Assembly: GCF_000428845.1 (NCBI RefSeq)
Contig: NZ_AUAS01000012.1
Span: 162,918-226,917, forward strand
Origin: Dyadobacter alkalitolerans DSM 23607
GTDB lineage: Bacteria > Bacteroidota > Bacteroidia > Cytophagales > Spirosomataceae
Reading direction: 5' to 3'
Length of the DNA stretch: 64,000 nucleotides
How positions within the stretch are numbered: position 1 is the stretch's first letter; each line of letters starts with the position of its first letter. The translations under genes and the position numbers were made by a program. The notes beneath the pieces were generated by a model. That model searched no databases. It was not told the DNA's origin and saw only the letters and a program-made list of their open reading frames with translations. Shown one piece after another: positions 38,553 to 47,909 of the stretch.

Positions 38553-39806
38553 ATGCTGAAAAGGTTTATAATACTCATTTTGGTGCTCGTCTCGCAAAAC
38601 ACCTTTGCGAATCAGATCCTGATCCCGATGGATCACACGCAGACAAATCACTTGAAGGCTTATGGCCTCGCGTATATGCTGCTGAACAGGGAAATTGACG
38701 TTGACTGGCTGCTTAACTACCGGGGCGGGGCTTTCAAAGTGGCTTACAGCAAGTCCATTGAGAATGAATGTAAGCTCCGCGCTGTTTCCTATGAAGTGCT
38801 ATCCGAATCTGCAAGCACGCAGATTGTGAGCCAGATCAGTAATCCGGATGTGAATATGGACGTGATCAAGCTGCATAAGGCCGCTAAAATTGCCGTGTAT
38901 TCCCCTATCAAAATCAGCCCGTCAGAGTTCGAGAATACGGATGCTGTTTTGCTGGTTTTGAAATATGCCGAGATTCCTTTTGAAGTTATATATGATGAAG
39001 AAATTCTGAAAGGTGACCTGCCGAAATACGACTGGCTGCATTTGCATCACGAAGATTTCACCGGGCAGTTTGGCAAAAGTCTGCGACGGACGACACCCGC
39101 AGACGTGAAAGCGCAGGAAGCCATTGCGAGCCGTTTTGGTTTTGCCAAAGTGCCGCAAATGAAGCTGGCCGTTGCAAAAGCAATAAAGGAATTTTGTGCA
39201 GGCGGCGGGTTCCTGTTTGCCATGTGCTCAGGGGCGGAGACTTTCGACATTGCATTAGCAGCCGAGGGCATTGATATTGTGGACAATATGGATGGCGACG
39301 GCGTAGATCCCAACGCACAGTCCAGGCTGGATTTTGAAAAAACATTCGCTTTTCAGAATTTCAAACTGGCACTGGATGAATATGAAGGGATGACATTTTC
39401 CGATATTAATTCCTCCGCGGGAGGTTTTCGCAGCTGGGGCGAAGAAGGGGCCTACTTTTCGCTATTTGATTTTTCTGCCAAATGGGATGTAATCCCCGCA
39501 ATGCTTGTTCAGAATCATGAACATCTGATCAGGGAATTTATGGGGCAGACTTTTGCATTTTCAAAAAAAACCGTCAAACCTAGCGTACTTGTGATGGGAA
39601 CCGCAGCTTCTTCGGATCGCTACATCTATGGCGAACTCGGCCGTGGACAATGGACATTTTACGGCGGCCACGATCCCGAAGGACGCGGCGGAGGCGGTCG
39701 CAGAATGCCCACGGATCTGAATCTTTATCCCAATTCGCCGGGCTACCGATTGATTTTAAACAATGTATTGTTCCCTTCGGCACGGAAGAAAAAACGCAAA
39801 ACCTAA
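38553..39806 (+). CDS. exported GATase1-like protein (often labelled asparagine synthetase B in Bacteroidota)
   Basis: The 417-residue protein has a signal peptide ending FAN. The core (DAVLLVLKYAEIPFEVIYDEE; KAIKEFCAGGGFLFAMCSGAETFDIALAAE) has the nucleophile-elbow shape of class I glutamine amidotransferases or biotin-protein-ligase N-domain proteins, with a cysteine after FAM (AMCSGAE). It ends in GQWTFYGGHDPEGRGGGGRR. Because it is exported and has no synthetase domain, a role in asparagine synthesis is unlikely. I only infer a glutaminase-like or structural GATase fold. No operon partner is visible. Confidence 0.55.
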   Translation: MLKRFIILILVLVSQNTFANQILIPMDHTQTNHLKAYGLAYMLLNREIDVDWLLNYRGGAFKVAYSKSIENECKLRAVSYEVLSESASTQIVSQISNPDVNMDVIKLHKAAKIAVYSPIKISPSEFENTDAVLLVLKYAEIPFEVIYDEEILKGDLPKYDWLHLHHEDFTGQFGKSLRRTTPADVKAQEAIASRFGFAKVPQMKLAVAKAIKEFCAGGGFLFAMCSGAETFDIALAAEGIDIVDNMDGDGVDPNAQSRLDFEKTFAFQNFKLALDEYEGMTFSDINSSAGGFRSWGEEGAYFSLFDFSAKWDVIPAMLVQNHEHLIREFMGQTFAFSKKTVKPSVLVMGTAASSDRYIYGELGRGQWTFYGGHDPEGRGGGGRRMPTDLNLYPNSPGYRLILNNVLFPSARKKKRKT

Positions 39807-39846
39807 GACAGGATAGTCCCGGTATTATCAGGATCAAATTGACTTG

Positions 39847-40422
39847 CTACAATGCCAATTCCATTTTAATATCTGCGCGTTTGAAGTTGTGACCGGTTAG
39901 CGGCACTTCAACAAAACCCAGCTTCCTGTAAAGATTAATGCCGGCTGCTGAGCCTTTTTTGTTGGAATAAAGAATGATTTTTTGCGCTCCTAAATCGCGC
40001 GCTTTTTCAATGATCGCATTACCCAGTAGATCTCCGATTTTTTTGCCTCGCATTTCTTTCGAAACAGTCATTTTACTCATTTCCAACGTGCCCGGCTCGC
40101 CTTGTTTCAATGCGCATGTCCCTACAACTTCATTTTGGTAAAGCGCTATTAGTATGGCACCACCGTCTTTCAAATAATAGCTCTCGGGATCGTCAAGGAC
40201 CTTTTCATCCTCCGGCTCGACTTCGTAAGCTTCTGATATCCATGCATAATTCAAATCGTAAAATGCCTTTGCATGGGCGGGATTGTAATCGACGATTCGA
40301 ATAGATGAGGTTCTTTCCTCCTGGCTCAAAAGGCCCTCTTTTTTTGATGGATACTCTTTTTCGTCCATGGCCGGTAAAAGGTTATTCGCTGTATTTTTGA
40401 TGTTGTCAAATATTTTATTCAT
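39847..40422 (-). CDS. GNAT-family N-acetyltransferase
   Basis: The 191-residue protein carries the GNAT core: VGTCALKQGEPGTLEMSKMTV, the acetyl-CoA loop EMRGKKIGDLLGNAIIEKA and ILYSNKKGSAAGINLYRKLGF. About 45 residues precede the core. The substrate is unknown. Its start overlaps the lpxB stop by 8 bp, so it is co-transcribed and may be translationally coupled with lpxB. Confidence 0.88.
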   Translation of the reverse strand: MNKIFDNIKNTANNLLPAMDEKEYPSKKEGLLSQEERTSSIRIVDYNPAHAKAFYDLNYAWISEAYEVEPEDEKVLDDPESYYLKDGGAILIALYQNEVVGTCALKQGEPGTLEMSKMTVSKEMRGKKIGDLLGNAIIEKARDLGAQKIILYSNKKGSAAGINLYRKLGFVEVPLTGHNFKRADIKMELAL

Positions 40423-41530
40423 TCTTCAAATATCCAACAATCAATCCACCTGCTCTGCCAGACGCCCCAGGCCCTCCTACCATGTCTTGCAACGTTTTAT
40501 AGTCCTGCATTTGCTGTTGATGCTTGGCTCCGCCGGGTAGGATTTTCTTTAATTCACTGACCAACTGATTCTCGTTTAAGTCGGTTTGTATCAGCTCCCT
40601 GACTGCTTCTTTGTCTAAAATAAGATTGACCAAGGATATAAAAGGAACCCGGATGAGGCGTTTGGCGATGGCATACGAGAACGTGCTCGTTTTGTAACAA
40701 ACCGCTTCGGGAACACTGAATAAGGCGGTTTCCAGAGTTGCTGTGCCGGAAGTTACCAATGCAGCATCCGCAATGTTCAGCAAATCATAAGTGGATTCGT
40801 ACACAATGATGGCATTGTGGGCGGCAATGTATTTTTCGTACAATGTTTGAGGCAAATTGTTTACGCCAGCAATGGCGAATTGATGATCTGGGAAATGGGG
40901 CTGAACAGTTAGCATAATGTCCAGCATGCCAATGATTTCCTGCTGCCTGCTGCCTGGCAGTAATGCTATGACAGGCTTATCGTCTTCTAGATTGTTCTTT
41001 TGCTTAAAGTCAGGATCGGGCTTGAATGCTGCGATTGCGTCCATCAGCGGATTGCCGACGTAGTCTACTTTGTAATCGAACTTTTTGTAAAAATCAATTT
41101 CAAACGGAAAGATCACGAACATATGATCTACATTCTGTTTGATCTTTAAAGCACGTTTTTGGTTCCAGGCCCACACTTTTGGAGAAATGTAATAGAAAAC
41201 CTTCAAGCCTTTTGACTTCGCAAATGAAGCAATGCGCAGATTGAAGCCCGGGTAGTCGATCAGGATCAATGCATCCGGCTTGTATGCAAGGATATCAGTT
41301 TTACATTTTTTGAGGAATCCCGAAATTTTGTGCAGGTTGAGCGCAACTTCCAGGAAACCCATGAATGCTGTGTCCTTATAATGTGTAACCAGTTCCATCC
41401 CCGAGGCGGCCATCATATCCCCTCCCCAGCCGCGGAACTGCGCGTCAGGATCATTCTCGCGGATTCCACCGATGAGGTTGGAACCATGCAAATCTCCCGA
41501 ACGCTCTCCCGCAATGAGGTAATATTTCAT
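40415..41530 (-). CDS. lpxB: lipid-A-disaccharide synthase
   Basis: LpxB condenses UDP-2,3-diacyl-GlcN and lipid X in lipid A synthesis at the inner membrane face. The 371-residue protein starts YYLIAGERSGDLHGSNLIG, has GFLEVALNLHKISGFLKKC, LILIDYPGFNLRIASFAKS, YYISPKVWAWNQKRALKI and the nucleotide region VIALLPGSRQQEI, later LVTSGTATLETALFSVPEAVCYKT. All are family blocks, so it is confidently LpxB. It lies 20 bp after queD, which gives a queD-lpxB-GNAT run. Confidence 0.96.
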   Translation of the reverse strand: MKYYLIAGERSGDLHGSNLIGGIRENDPDAQFRGWGGDMMAASGMELVTHYKDTAFMGFLEVALNLHKISGFLKKCKTDILAYKPDALILIDYPGFNLRIASFAKSKGLKVFYYISPKVWAWNQKRALKIKQNVDHMFVIFPFEIDFYKKFDYKVDYVGNPLMDAIAAFKPDPDFKQKNNLEDDKPVIALLPGSRQQEIIGMLDIMLTVQPHFPDHQFAIAGVNNLPQTLYEKYIAAHNAIIVYESTYDLLNIADAALVTSGTATLETALFSVPEAVCYKTSTFSYAIAKRLIRVPFISLVNLILDKEAVRELIQTDLNENQLVSELKKILPGGAKHQQQMQDYKTLQDMVGGPGASGRAGGLIVGYLKNE

Positions 41531-41550
41531 TTAGACTAGTCAGTTGGCGC

Positions 41551-41970
41551 TTATTCACCGTAATACTCTACAAAATTCTTTGGCGTTTCAACGAGCTTAA
41601 TGTAATGCAGTTTAGAATTTGGGGATGCGGCAGCGATTGCAGGCGCAAGGATATTCCATATTTCCGTTACAAAAATTTCACAGGAAGCCATTTTGCCCTG
41701 CATAAAATCAACATCCAAATTAAGATTTTTATGGTCCACTTTATCCACCACTTTCTCTTTCACAATGTCACCCAGCACCTTTAAATCGATCACGAATCCC
41801 GTGTCCGGATCCGGCTTTCCTTTTACAGTAACAATCAGCTCAAAATTGTGTCCGTGCCAGTTGTTGTTAGCACATGGCCCAAACACTTCCTGGTTTTTTT
41901 CCTCAGACCATGCCGGATTGAAAAGCCGATGGGCTGCGTTAAAATGCTCTTTTCTTGTTACGTAAATCAT
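41551..41970 (-). CDS. queD: 6-carboxytetrahydropterin synthase (QueD/PTPS family)
   Basis: QueD turns 7,8-dihydroneopterin triphosphate into 6-carboxytetrahydropterin in queuosine synthesis. The 139-residue protein has the zinc-binding histidines in FNAAHRL and NWHGHNFEL, the catalytic cysteine in VFGPCANNN, and VVDKVDHKNLNLDVDF, all family hallmarks. The later metabolic step genes (queE, queC) are not in the window. It is first of a three-gene run with lpxB, and the divergent hldD lies 104 bp away. Confidence 0.93.
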   Translation of the reverse strand: MIYVTRKEHFNAAHRLFNPAWSEEKNQEVFGPCANNNWHGHNFELIVTVKGKPDPDTGFVIDLKVLGDIVKEKVVDKVDHKNLNLDVDFMQGKMASCEIFVTEIWNILAPAIAAASPNSKLHYIKLVETPKNFVEYYGE

Positions 41971-42074
41971 AAATCTTCTTCTCCCTTAATAAATAGGGTA
42001 CAAAATTACATCTTGTATCCGTAGTTTTGCAGCTTAACAAGAGGATAATAATAAAAATCACATATATCTCTCCC

Positions 42075-43040
42075 ATGATTATCGTAACAGGTGCAGCCGG
42101 ATTCATTGGCAGCGGGCTTATCAGCCGACTTAATAAAGACGGTTTCACAAGCATTATCGCAGTCGATGATTTTTCTAAAATCGATAAAGCAGAAAATCTT
42201 GCAGGAAAAACAATTCAGGAAAAAGTTGAAAGAACTGAGCTTTTCGACTGGCTTGATCAAAACAACCGGGATGTTGAATTCATTTTTCACATCGGCGCAC
42301 GGACTGATACGACAGAGTTTGACAGAGATATTTTTGAGGAGCTGAATGTGAGTTACTCCAAGCAGATCTGGGAGAAATGCGTTGCTTACCAGATTCCGCT
42401 TGTATATGCTTCGTCCGCAGCCACTTACGGCCTTGGCGAGCATGGTTACGACGATAATGAATCCACATTATCACAGCTTAAACCGCTTAATCCTTACGGT
42501 GATTCCAAAAACGAGTTCGATATCTGGGCATTGCAACAGGAGAAAAAGCCGTTTTTCTGGGCGGGATTGAAATTTTTCAATGTTTATGGGCCTAACGAAT
42601 ATCATAAAGGAAGAATGGCGTCCGTGGTCATGCATGCTTTTAATCAGATCAACAAAACGGAGAAAATGAAGCTTTTCCGCTCGCATAACCCCGATTTCCA
42701 GGATGGCGAGCAAATGCGCGACTTTATTTATGTAAAAGACCTGATCGACGTTTGCATTTTCTTCATGCACCACCGCAAAAACTCGGGCATCTATAACCTT
42801 GGAAGCGGCCGCGCGCGGACATTCAAAGACCTGGTAACGAGCACATTCAATGCAATGGGTAAGCCGGTTGACATTTCGTATATAGATACGCCGGAAGACA
42901 TACGCGATAAATATCAATATTTCACGCAGGCCAATATGAGCAAACTTCGCTCCATCGGTTTCACACGTCCTTTTACCTCACTGGAAGACGGAATTGATGA
43001 CTATGTGAAGAACTATCTTTCGACGGGAGCTTACCTATAA
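42075..43040 (+). CDS. hldD: ADP-L-glycero-D-manno-heptose 6-epimerase
   Basis: HldD epimerises ADP-D,D-heptose to ADP-L,D-heptose for the LPS core. The 321-residue protein starts with the extended-SDR motif IIVTGAAGFIGSGLIS, then FHIGARTDTTEFDRD, the active-site region YASSAATYGLGEHG, YGDSKNEFDIWA (YxxxK), FKFFNVYGPNEYHKGRMASV, and ends DKYQYFTQANMSKLRSIGF. I use ATG 42075 because the longer frame opens with TTG and adds residues before the nucleotide motif. With lpxB nearby it indicates a heptose-containing LPS. Confidence 0.93.
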   Translation: MIIVTGAAGFIGSGLISRLNKDGFTSIIAVDDFSKIDKAENLAGKTIQEKVERTELFDWLDQNNRDVEFIFHIGARTDTTEFDRDIFEELNVSYSKQIWEKCVAYQIPLVYASSAATYGLGEHGYDDNESTLSQLKPLNPYGDSKNEFDIWALQQEKKPFFWAGLKFFNVYGPNEYHKGRMASVVMHAFNQINKTEKMKLFRSHNPDFQDGEQMRDFIYVKDLIDVCIFFMHHRKNSGIYNLGSGRARTFKDLVTSTFNAMGKPVDISYIDTPEDIRDKYQYFTQANMSKLRSIGFTRPFTSLEDGIDDYVKNYLSTGAYL

Positions 43041-43055
43041 ATCCGCATTTTTGTG

Positions 43056-43063
43056 TATTTTTG
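43056..43063 (+). promoter_or_regulatory. -7 box upstream of sufB
   Basis: TATTTTTG matches TAnnTTTG, 73 bp before the sufB ATG. A 7-bp stem CTGTGTT/AACACAG with a 12-base loop (43093-43118) lies between it and the gene, in the expected 5' leader. No -33 partner is clear. Confidence 0.4.
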
Positions 43064-43136
43064 ATGTTCTCAATAAACTCAATCCCCGTTCTCTGTGTTA
43101 CTATTAAACGAAACACAGTGTGATAATAACTAGACT

Positions 43137-44588
43137 ATGAGCAAAGAAGATGAATTGTTGGAGGAAATCACCAGTTCGGAATACAAATATGGTTTTGTAA
43201 CTGATATTGAAGCAGATGAAGCTCCTATGGGGCTGAATGATGATATTGTCAGGTTTATCTCAGCCAAAAAAAATGAACCGGAGTGGATGCTTGCGTGGCG
43301 TTTGAAAGCTTATCATTTGTGGCTGACTATGGCTGAACCCAAGTGGCCTAACGTACATTATCCAAAAATCGATTTTCAGGCAATCAAATATTATTCGGCG
43401 CCTAAAAAGAAAAAGCAGGTTGACAGTCTGGATGACATTGATCCGGAATTGCGCGATACTTTTGAGCGTCTGGGAATTTCCCTTAACGAACAAAAAAGAC
43501 TTTCAGGCGTTTCCATCGCGGTTGATGCCGTAATGGACTCTGAATCGGTTTTTACAACATTTAAAGAATCGCTGAAAGAAAAAGGAATCATTTTCTGCTC
43601 CATCAGCGAGGCTATTCGTGAACATCCGGCATTAGTTCAAAAATATCTGGGATCGGTTGTTCCGCCGAAAGACAACTATTATGCAGCATTGAATTCTGCT
43701 GTATTCTCCGACGGTTCATTTGTTTACATTCCAAAAGGCGTTCGTTGCCCGATGGAGCTTTCCACTTATTTCCGTATCAATGCTGCGGGAACAGGACAGT
43801 TTGAGCGTACGCTCATTATCGGTGACGCCGATAGCCACGTAAGTTATCTGGAAGGCTGTACAGCGCCGATGCGTGATGAAAACCAGCTGCATGCGGCTGT
43901 TGTGGAAATCTTCGCACACGAGAATGCGAATGTCAAATATTCAACCGTTCAAAACTGGTATCCGGGCGATAAAGACGGAAAAGGCGGGATTTACAACTTT
44001 GTAACCAAACGCGGCCTTTGTGACGGCGCTGGCTCAAAAATCTCATGGACGCAGGTTGAAACCGGTTCGGCGATCACGTGGAAATATCCTTCGGTGATCC
44101 TGAAAGGCGATAATTCAATTGGTGAATTTTACTCTGTTGCGGTTACTAATAACATGCAGCAAGCTGATACGGGGACGAAAATGATCCATATCGGGAAGAA
44201 TACGAAGAGCCGGATCGTCTCAAAAGGGATTTCAGCTGGTAAGAGCCAGAATTCATACAGAGGTCTCGTACAGGTTTTCAAGAAAGCCGAAAAAGCGCGA
44301 AACTTCTCGCAATGTGATTCCCTGTTATTGGGTGACAAATGCGGAGCGCATACATTCCCATACATTGAAGTAAGCAATCCTTCTGCCACGGTTGAACACG
44401 AAGCAACTACTTCGAAGATCGGTGAAGACATTCTTTTTTACTGTAATCAACGCGGAATTCCAACCGAGCAGGCCGTTGCATTGATTGTTAACGGATATGC
44501 AAAAGAGGTGTTAAACCAGCTTCCGATGGAGTTTGCCGTGGAGGCTCAGAAATTACTGGAAATCAGTTTGGAAGGCAGCGTAGGTTGA
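43137..44588 (+). CDS. sufB: Fe-S cluster assembly protein SufB
   Basis: SufB is the scaffold subunit of the SUF system, forming SufBC2D. The 483-residue protein has [22 protein letters not shown], the family block [38 protein letters not shown], and the C-terminal scaffold half with [31 protein letters not shown]. It is followed by a terminator and then by a CPA2 antiporter, with no sufC, sufD, sufS or sufE in the window, so the usual operon is split or its members lie elsewhere. The protein appears intact. Confidence 0.96.
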   Translation: MSKEDELLEEITSSEYKYGFVTDIEADEAPMGLNDDIVRFISAKKNEPEWMLAWRLKAYHLWLTMAEPKWPNVHYPKIDFQAIKYYSAPKKKKQVDSLDDIDPELRDTFERLGISLNEQKRLSGVSIAVDAVMDSESVFTTFKESLKEKGIIFCSISEAIREHPALVQKYLGSVVPPKDNYYAALNSAVFSDGSFVYIPKGVRCPMELSTYFRINAAGTGQFERTLIIGDADSHVSYLEGCTAPMRDENQLHAAVVEIFAHENANVKYSTVQNWYPGDKDGKGGIYNFVTKRGLCDGAGSKISWTQVETGSAITWKYPSVILKGDNSIGEFYSVAVTNNMQQADTGTKMIHIGKNTKSRIVSKGISAGKSQNSYRGLVQVFKKAEKARNFSQCDSLLLGDKCGAHTFPYIEVSNPSATVEHEATTSKIGEDILFYCNQRGIPTEQAVALIVNGYAKEVLNQLPMEFAVEAQKLLEISLEGSVG

Positions 44589-44622
44589 TGCTGTAACCCA
44601 AATTTTTATACGATTGCCTTAC

Positions 44623-44652
44623 AAAAGCCTTTGATTCGTCAGAGGCTTTTTG
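44623..44652 (+). terminator. Rho-independent terminator after sufB
   Basis: An AAAAGCCT...AGAGGCTTTT stem with a loop of about 10 bases is followed by TTGTATTTT. It lies 35 bp after the sufB stop and 44 bp before the antiporter start, so it separates the two. Confidence 0.7.
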
Positions 44653-44695
44653 TATTTTATTGACCCGAAGAAAATATTCGCCACTAAACCAATAT

Positions 44696-46966
44696 ATGAC
44701 GCACGTTCCGCAACTGATTGTCGACCTTTCATTAATACTCACGATGGCGGGTATCATTACCCTTATTTTCAAAAAGTTAAAACAGCCCATCGTTTTAGGT
44801 TACATATTGGCCGGATTGCTTGTAGGTCCTAATTTCAACTTATTTCCAACCATCACAGACATCAAAACCATCGAGATATGGGCAGAGATCGGTGTGATTT
44901 TCCTGCTCTTCAACTTAGGTCTCGAATTTAGTTTTAAAAAACTGGTCAAGGTCGGCAATACAGCTGCTATAACGGGTTTGTTTGAAGTAGGAATGATGCT
45001 GGCCACCGGTTTTACAACGGGCCAGTTGCTGGGATGGAGCAAAACAGACAGTCTTTTTCTCGGTGGGATCATTGCGATTTCCTCCACCACGATCATATTC
45101 AGGGCTTTTGATGAACTGGGGTTAAAAACACAGAAATTCACCCGCGTCGTGCTGGGTATCCTGGTGATTGAGGACCTGACGGCAGTGCTGCTCATGGTGT
45201 TGCTTTCCACGCTTTCTATTAGTCAGCAATTCGCTGGGATGGAGTTGTTACAATCTATCCTTAAACTGTTTTTCTTCCTGACATTATGGTTTTTGGGCGG
45301 CATATTCGTGTTTCCCACGCTTCTCAGGCGTTACAGGAAGCTAATGAACGACGAAAGCGTCCTGATCACCTCCGTGGCATTATGCTTTGGGATGGTGTTT
45401 TTGGTCACGCAGGCAGGCTTTTCGGCAGCGCTTGGCGCGTTTATCATGGGTTCGATCCTGGCCGAAACCACCCATGCAGAAAAGATCGAGCATTTGTTGA
45501 AGCCGTTGAAAGACCTTTTTGGTGCGGTGTTCTTTATATCGGTAGGGATGTTAATCAATCCTGGCCTACTGGTGGAATATGCATTGCCGACAGCCATCCT
45601 GGTTTTGGTTGTGATTTTAGGTAAAACCACATTCGTTTCGCTGGGCGCCATCATTTCAGGACAACCACTCAAAAATTCATTGCAGTCCGGTATGAGCATG
45701 TCGCAGATCGGTGAATTTTCCTTTATCATTGCTAATCTGGGACTTTCGCTGAGCGTAACAAGCAGTTTTCTTTATCCGATTGCGGTGGGGGTTTCTGTTA
45801 TCACCACATTTACGACCCCGTACATGATGAAAGCCTCCGAACCGCTTTCAGAATGGCTTGAAAAACGATTACCGGAGCGGTGGAAACATTATCTAAACAG
45901 ATATAGCACCAGCACCGAAACGATTGTACAGACCACACATTGGAACCAGATCCTGAAATCCTATTCACAAACGGTTATCTTAAATTCGGTGGTTATCATC
46001 GGAATTGTTATGGCCTCCTCGCGTCAGCTGGCGGATCAATTGCATACAAGGGTTCCCGAAACTTACATTACTAATGCCGCTTTATTTGGCATTACATTTC
46101 TCTTAATTTCCCCATTCCTATGGGCGCTCATTTTCAAAAGATCCAATAGGAAGGCTTATTCGGCGATTTGGTTAAGCCGGAAATTCAGCCGCGGTCCGTT
46201 GCTGTTGCTAGAACTTTCACGCGTGCTGATCGCTATTTTATTGATGGGTTTTCTGCTTAACTCCTTCTTTGCAACGCCCACAGCCTTGGCCGTTGCGGGC
46301 GGGATTATGATCCTGGGTTTTGCGATTTTTTATCAAAGATTACAAACCTTCTACACCCGCATTGAAGAGCGTTTTTTACAAAATCTAAATGCAAGGCAGC
46401 TGGAAGGAAGTGGAAAATCCAAAATGATATTGCTGCCCTGGGACGCACACTTTGCGTTTCTGGAAGTGAGTGCCGATTCCTCCCTTATTGGCAAAACTTT
46501 GCAGGAATTGAAGATCAGGGAAAATTTTGGGATCAATGTTGTGCTGATCGAGCGCGGCAGTAAAACGATTTATCTCCCCCGCCCTACCGAAGTGCTGTAT
46601 CCCTGTGACCGCATCGAAGTCATTGGGACCGACGACCAGCTGGATATATTCCGGGGACATATTGAGGTGAGCACGAATGGGGACGTTTATATGGCCCACG
46701 AAGACAGCATTGTGCTGGAACGCGTAGAAGTAAGAAGCGAATATCAAATCCGTGGAAAAAGCATCCGAAGCAGTCAGATCAGAGAAAAAACGCGGGGTAT
46801 GATTGTCGGGCTGGAACGGAACGGTGAGCGCATCCTAAATCCTGACTCTTCGATGATCATTGAAAACGATGATGTTTTGTGGATCGCGGGAGAAAAAGAT
46901 CTGATCAAAGAATTTGTCAGAACAAAATCAGCGAACAGCGACGAAGAAATTCCCGCCCTGTCCTGA
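44696..46966 (+). CDS. CPA2 monovalent cation:proton antiporter with two RCK_C-like domains
   Basis: The 756-residue protein has an N-terminal CPA2 exchanger part (IVLGYILAGLLVGPNFNLF; IGVIFLLFNLGLEFSFKKL; IAISSTTIIFRAFDELGLK) with about 12 helices, then further membrane helices at about 430-555. The C-terminus (about 570-750) has two TrkA-C/RCK_C-like domains, with SLIGKTLQELKIRENFGINVVLIERG and YQIRGKSIRSSQIREKTRGMIVGLER. There is no RCK_N nucleotide-binding domain, unlike KefB/KefC, so it resembles KhtU/CPA2 types. K+/H+ exchange is inferred. I start it at ATG 44696 since the longer frame opens with TTG. Confidence 0.9.
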   Translation: MTHVPQLIVDLSLILTMAGIITLIFKKLKQPIVLGYILAGLLVGPNFNLFPTITDIKTIEIWAEIGVIFLLFNLGLEFSFKKLVKVGNTAAITGLFEVGMMLATGFTTGQLLGWSKTDSLFLGGIIAISSTTIIFRAFDELGLKTQKFTRVVLGILVIEDLTAVLLMVLLSTLSISQQFAGMELLQSILKLFFFLTLWFLGGIFVFPTLLRRYRKLMNDESVLITSVALCFGMVFLVTQAGFSAALGAFIMGSILAETTHAEKIEHLLKPLKDLFGAVFFISVGMLINPGLLVEYALPTAILVLVVILGKTTFVSLGAIISGQPLKNSLQSGMSMSQIGEFSFIIANLGLSLSVTSSFLYPIAVGVSVITTFTTPYMMKASEPLSEWLEKRLPERWKHYLNRYSTSTETIVQTTHWNQILKSYSQTVILNSVVIIGIVMASSRQLADQLHTRVPETYITNAALFGITFLLISPFLWALIFKRSNRKAYSAIWLSRKFSRGPLLLLELSRVLIAILLMGFLLNSFFATPTALAVAGGIMILGFAIFYQRLQTFYTRIEERFLQNLNARQLEGSGKSKMILLPWDAHFAFLEVSADSSLIGKTLQELKIRENFGINVVLIERGSKTIYLPRPTEVLYPCDRIEVIGTDDQLDIFRGHIEVSTNGDVYMAHEDSIVLERVEVRSEYQIRGKSIRSSQIREKTRGMIVGLERNGERILNPDSSMIIENDDVLWIAGEKDLIKEFVRTKSANSDEEIPALS

Positions 46967-46972
46967 ATTCGC

Positions 46973-47869
46973 CTACGCTCTAAGCAATCCCTGCAAGCCG
47001 CCCGTGTGCACGGCAACGATCGTAGTGCCTTTTGGAAAATGATTTTTACGGATCAAATCAAAAAGTCCGAAGAACATTTTCGCCGTGTAAACTTGTTCGA
47101 GCTGGATGCCGAATTCATGCTGAAAATTCTTCATGAACGAGATAAGCTCCGGGATCCATTTGGCGTAGCCTCCAAAATGGTAATCCGTAAAAAGCTGTAA
47201 ACTTCCGGATGAATGTTGATCGCTTAACAGCATGCTAATGTCTTGTTTCAAAAACTCCCCGCCTTTTAATGCTGAAAAAGCAAGCACATTTGCGCCAGCG
47301 GATAACAGTCCGGCGGCTGTTCCGCCGGTACCCGCAGCAACGGCAAGGTAATCAGCGGTCTTACCCAATTGCGCATTTATTTCCGGCATCATCTCCGCCA
47401 CGCCCTGCAATGCTAATGTTGATGTCCCGCCTTCCGGGATTATAAAAGGATGATCAAACTTTTTAGCGAGATCCAGCAGATAATTATCCGAGCTCCTCAA
47501 TTTGTATTCTGCCCTCGATACGAAATCAAGCTGCATCCCTTGTGTCTGACAAAACAGCAATGTGGGCGAAAGCTTTTCTCGTAATTCTTCGCCTCTTACA
47601 ATGCCGATTGTCTCAAAACCCAAAGCATTACCCGCAGCCGCAGTGGCATACAGGTGATTGGAAAACGCTCCGCCGAATGTCAGGACGCGTGTATATCCTA
47701 GTCTGCTAGCCTCGAGCAAATTGTATTTCAGCTTCCGCCATTTGTTACCGGATACTGTCGGATGGATCAGGTCATCACGCTTGATGTACAACGTTATACC
47801 GGCAGCTTCCGTCATGACATTGGAAAGTCTCTCCATCGGGGTGGGCAGCACAGCACTTATTAAATCCAC
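46973..47869 (-). CDS. D-cysteine desulfhydrase / ACC deaminase-like PLP enzyme
   Basis: The 298-residue fold-type II PLP protein has VTEAAGITLYIKRDDLIHPTVSGNKWRKLKYNL, where the lysine of SGNKWRK is the PLP lysine, then GGAFSNHLYATAAAG, VIPEGGTSTLALQGVAEM and VAAGTGGTAAGLL. This is the ACC-deaminase/DCYD family. Which substrate it uses (D-cysteine or another amino acid) is unclear. The start codon is GTG (47867-47869). It is divergent from rluD-like, sharing only 40 bp. It converges with the antiporter, whose stop is 6 bp away. Confidence 0.88.
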   Translation of the reverse strand: MDLISAVLPTPMERLSNVMTEAAGITLYIKRDDLIHPTVSGNKWRKLKYNLLEASRLGYTRVLTFGGAFSNHLYATAAAGNALGFETIGIVRGEELREKLSPTLLFCQTQGMQLDFVSRAEYKLRSSDNYLLDLAKKFDHPFIIPEGGTSTLALQGVAEMMPEINAQLGKTADYLAVAAGTGGTAAGLLSAGANVLAFSALKGGEFLKQDISMLLSDQHSSGSLQLFTDYHFGGYAKWIPELISFMKNFQHEFGIQLEQVYTAKMFFGLFDLIRKNHFPKGTTIVAVHTGGLQGLLRA

Positions 47870-47909
47870 TTATTTTGATAATTTTGTTTACAATAAATGA
47901 CCATTTCGA

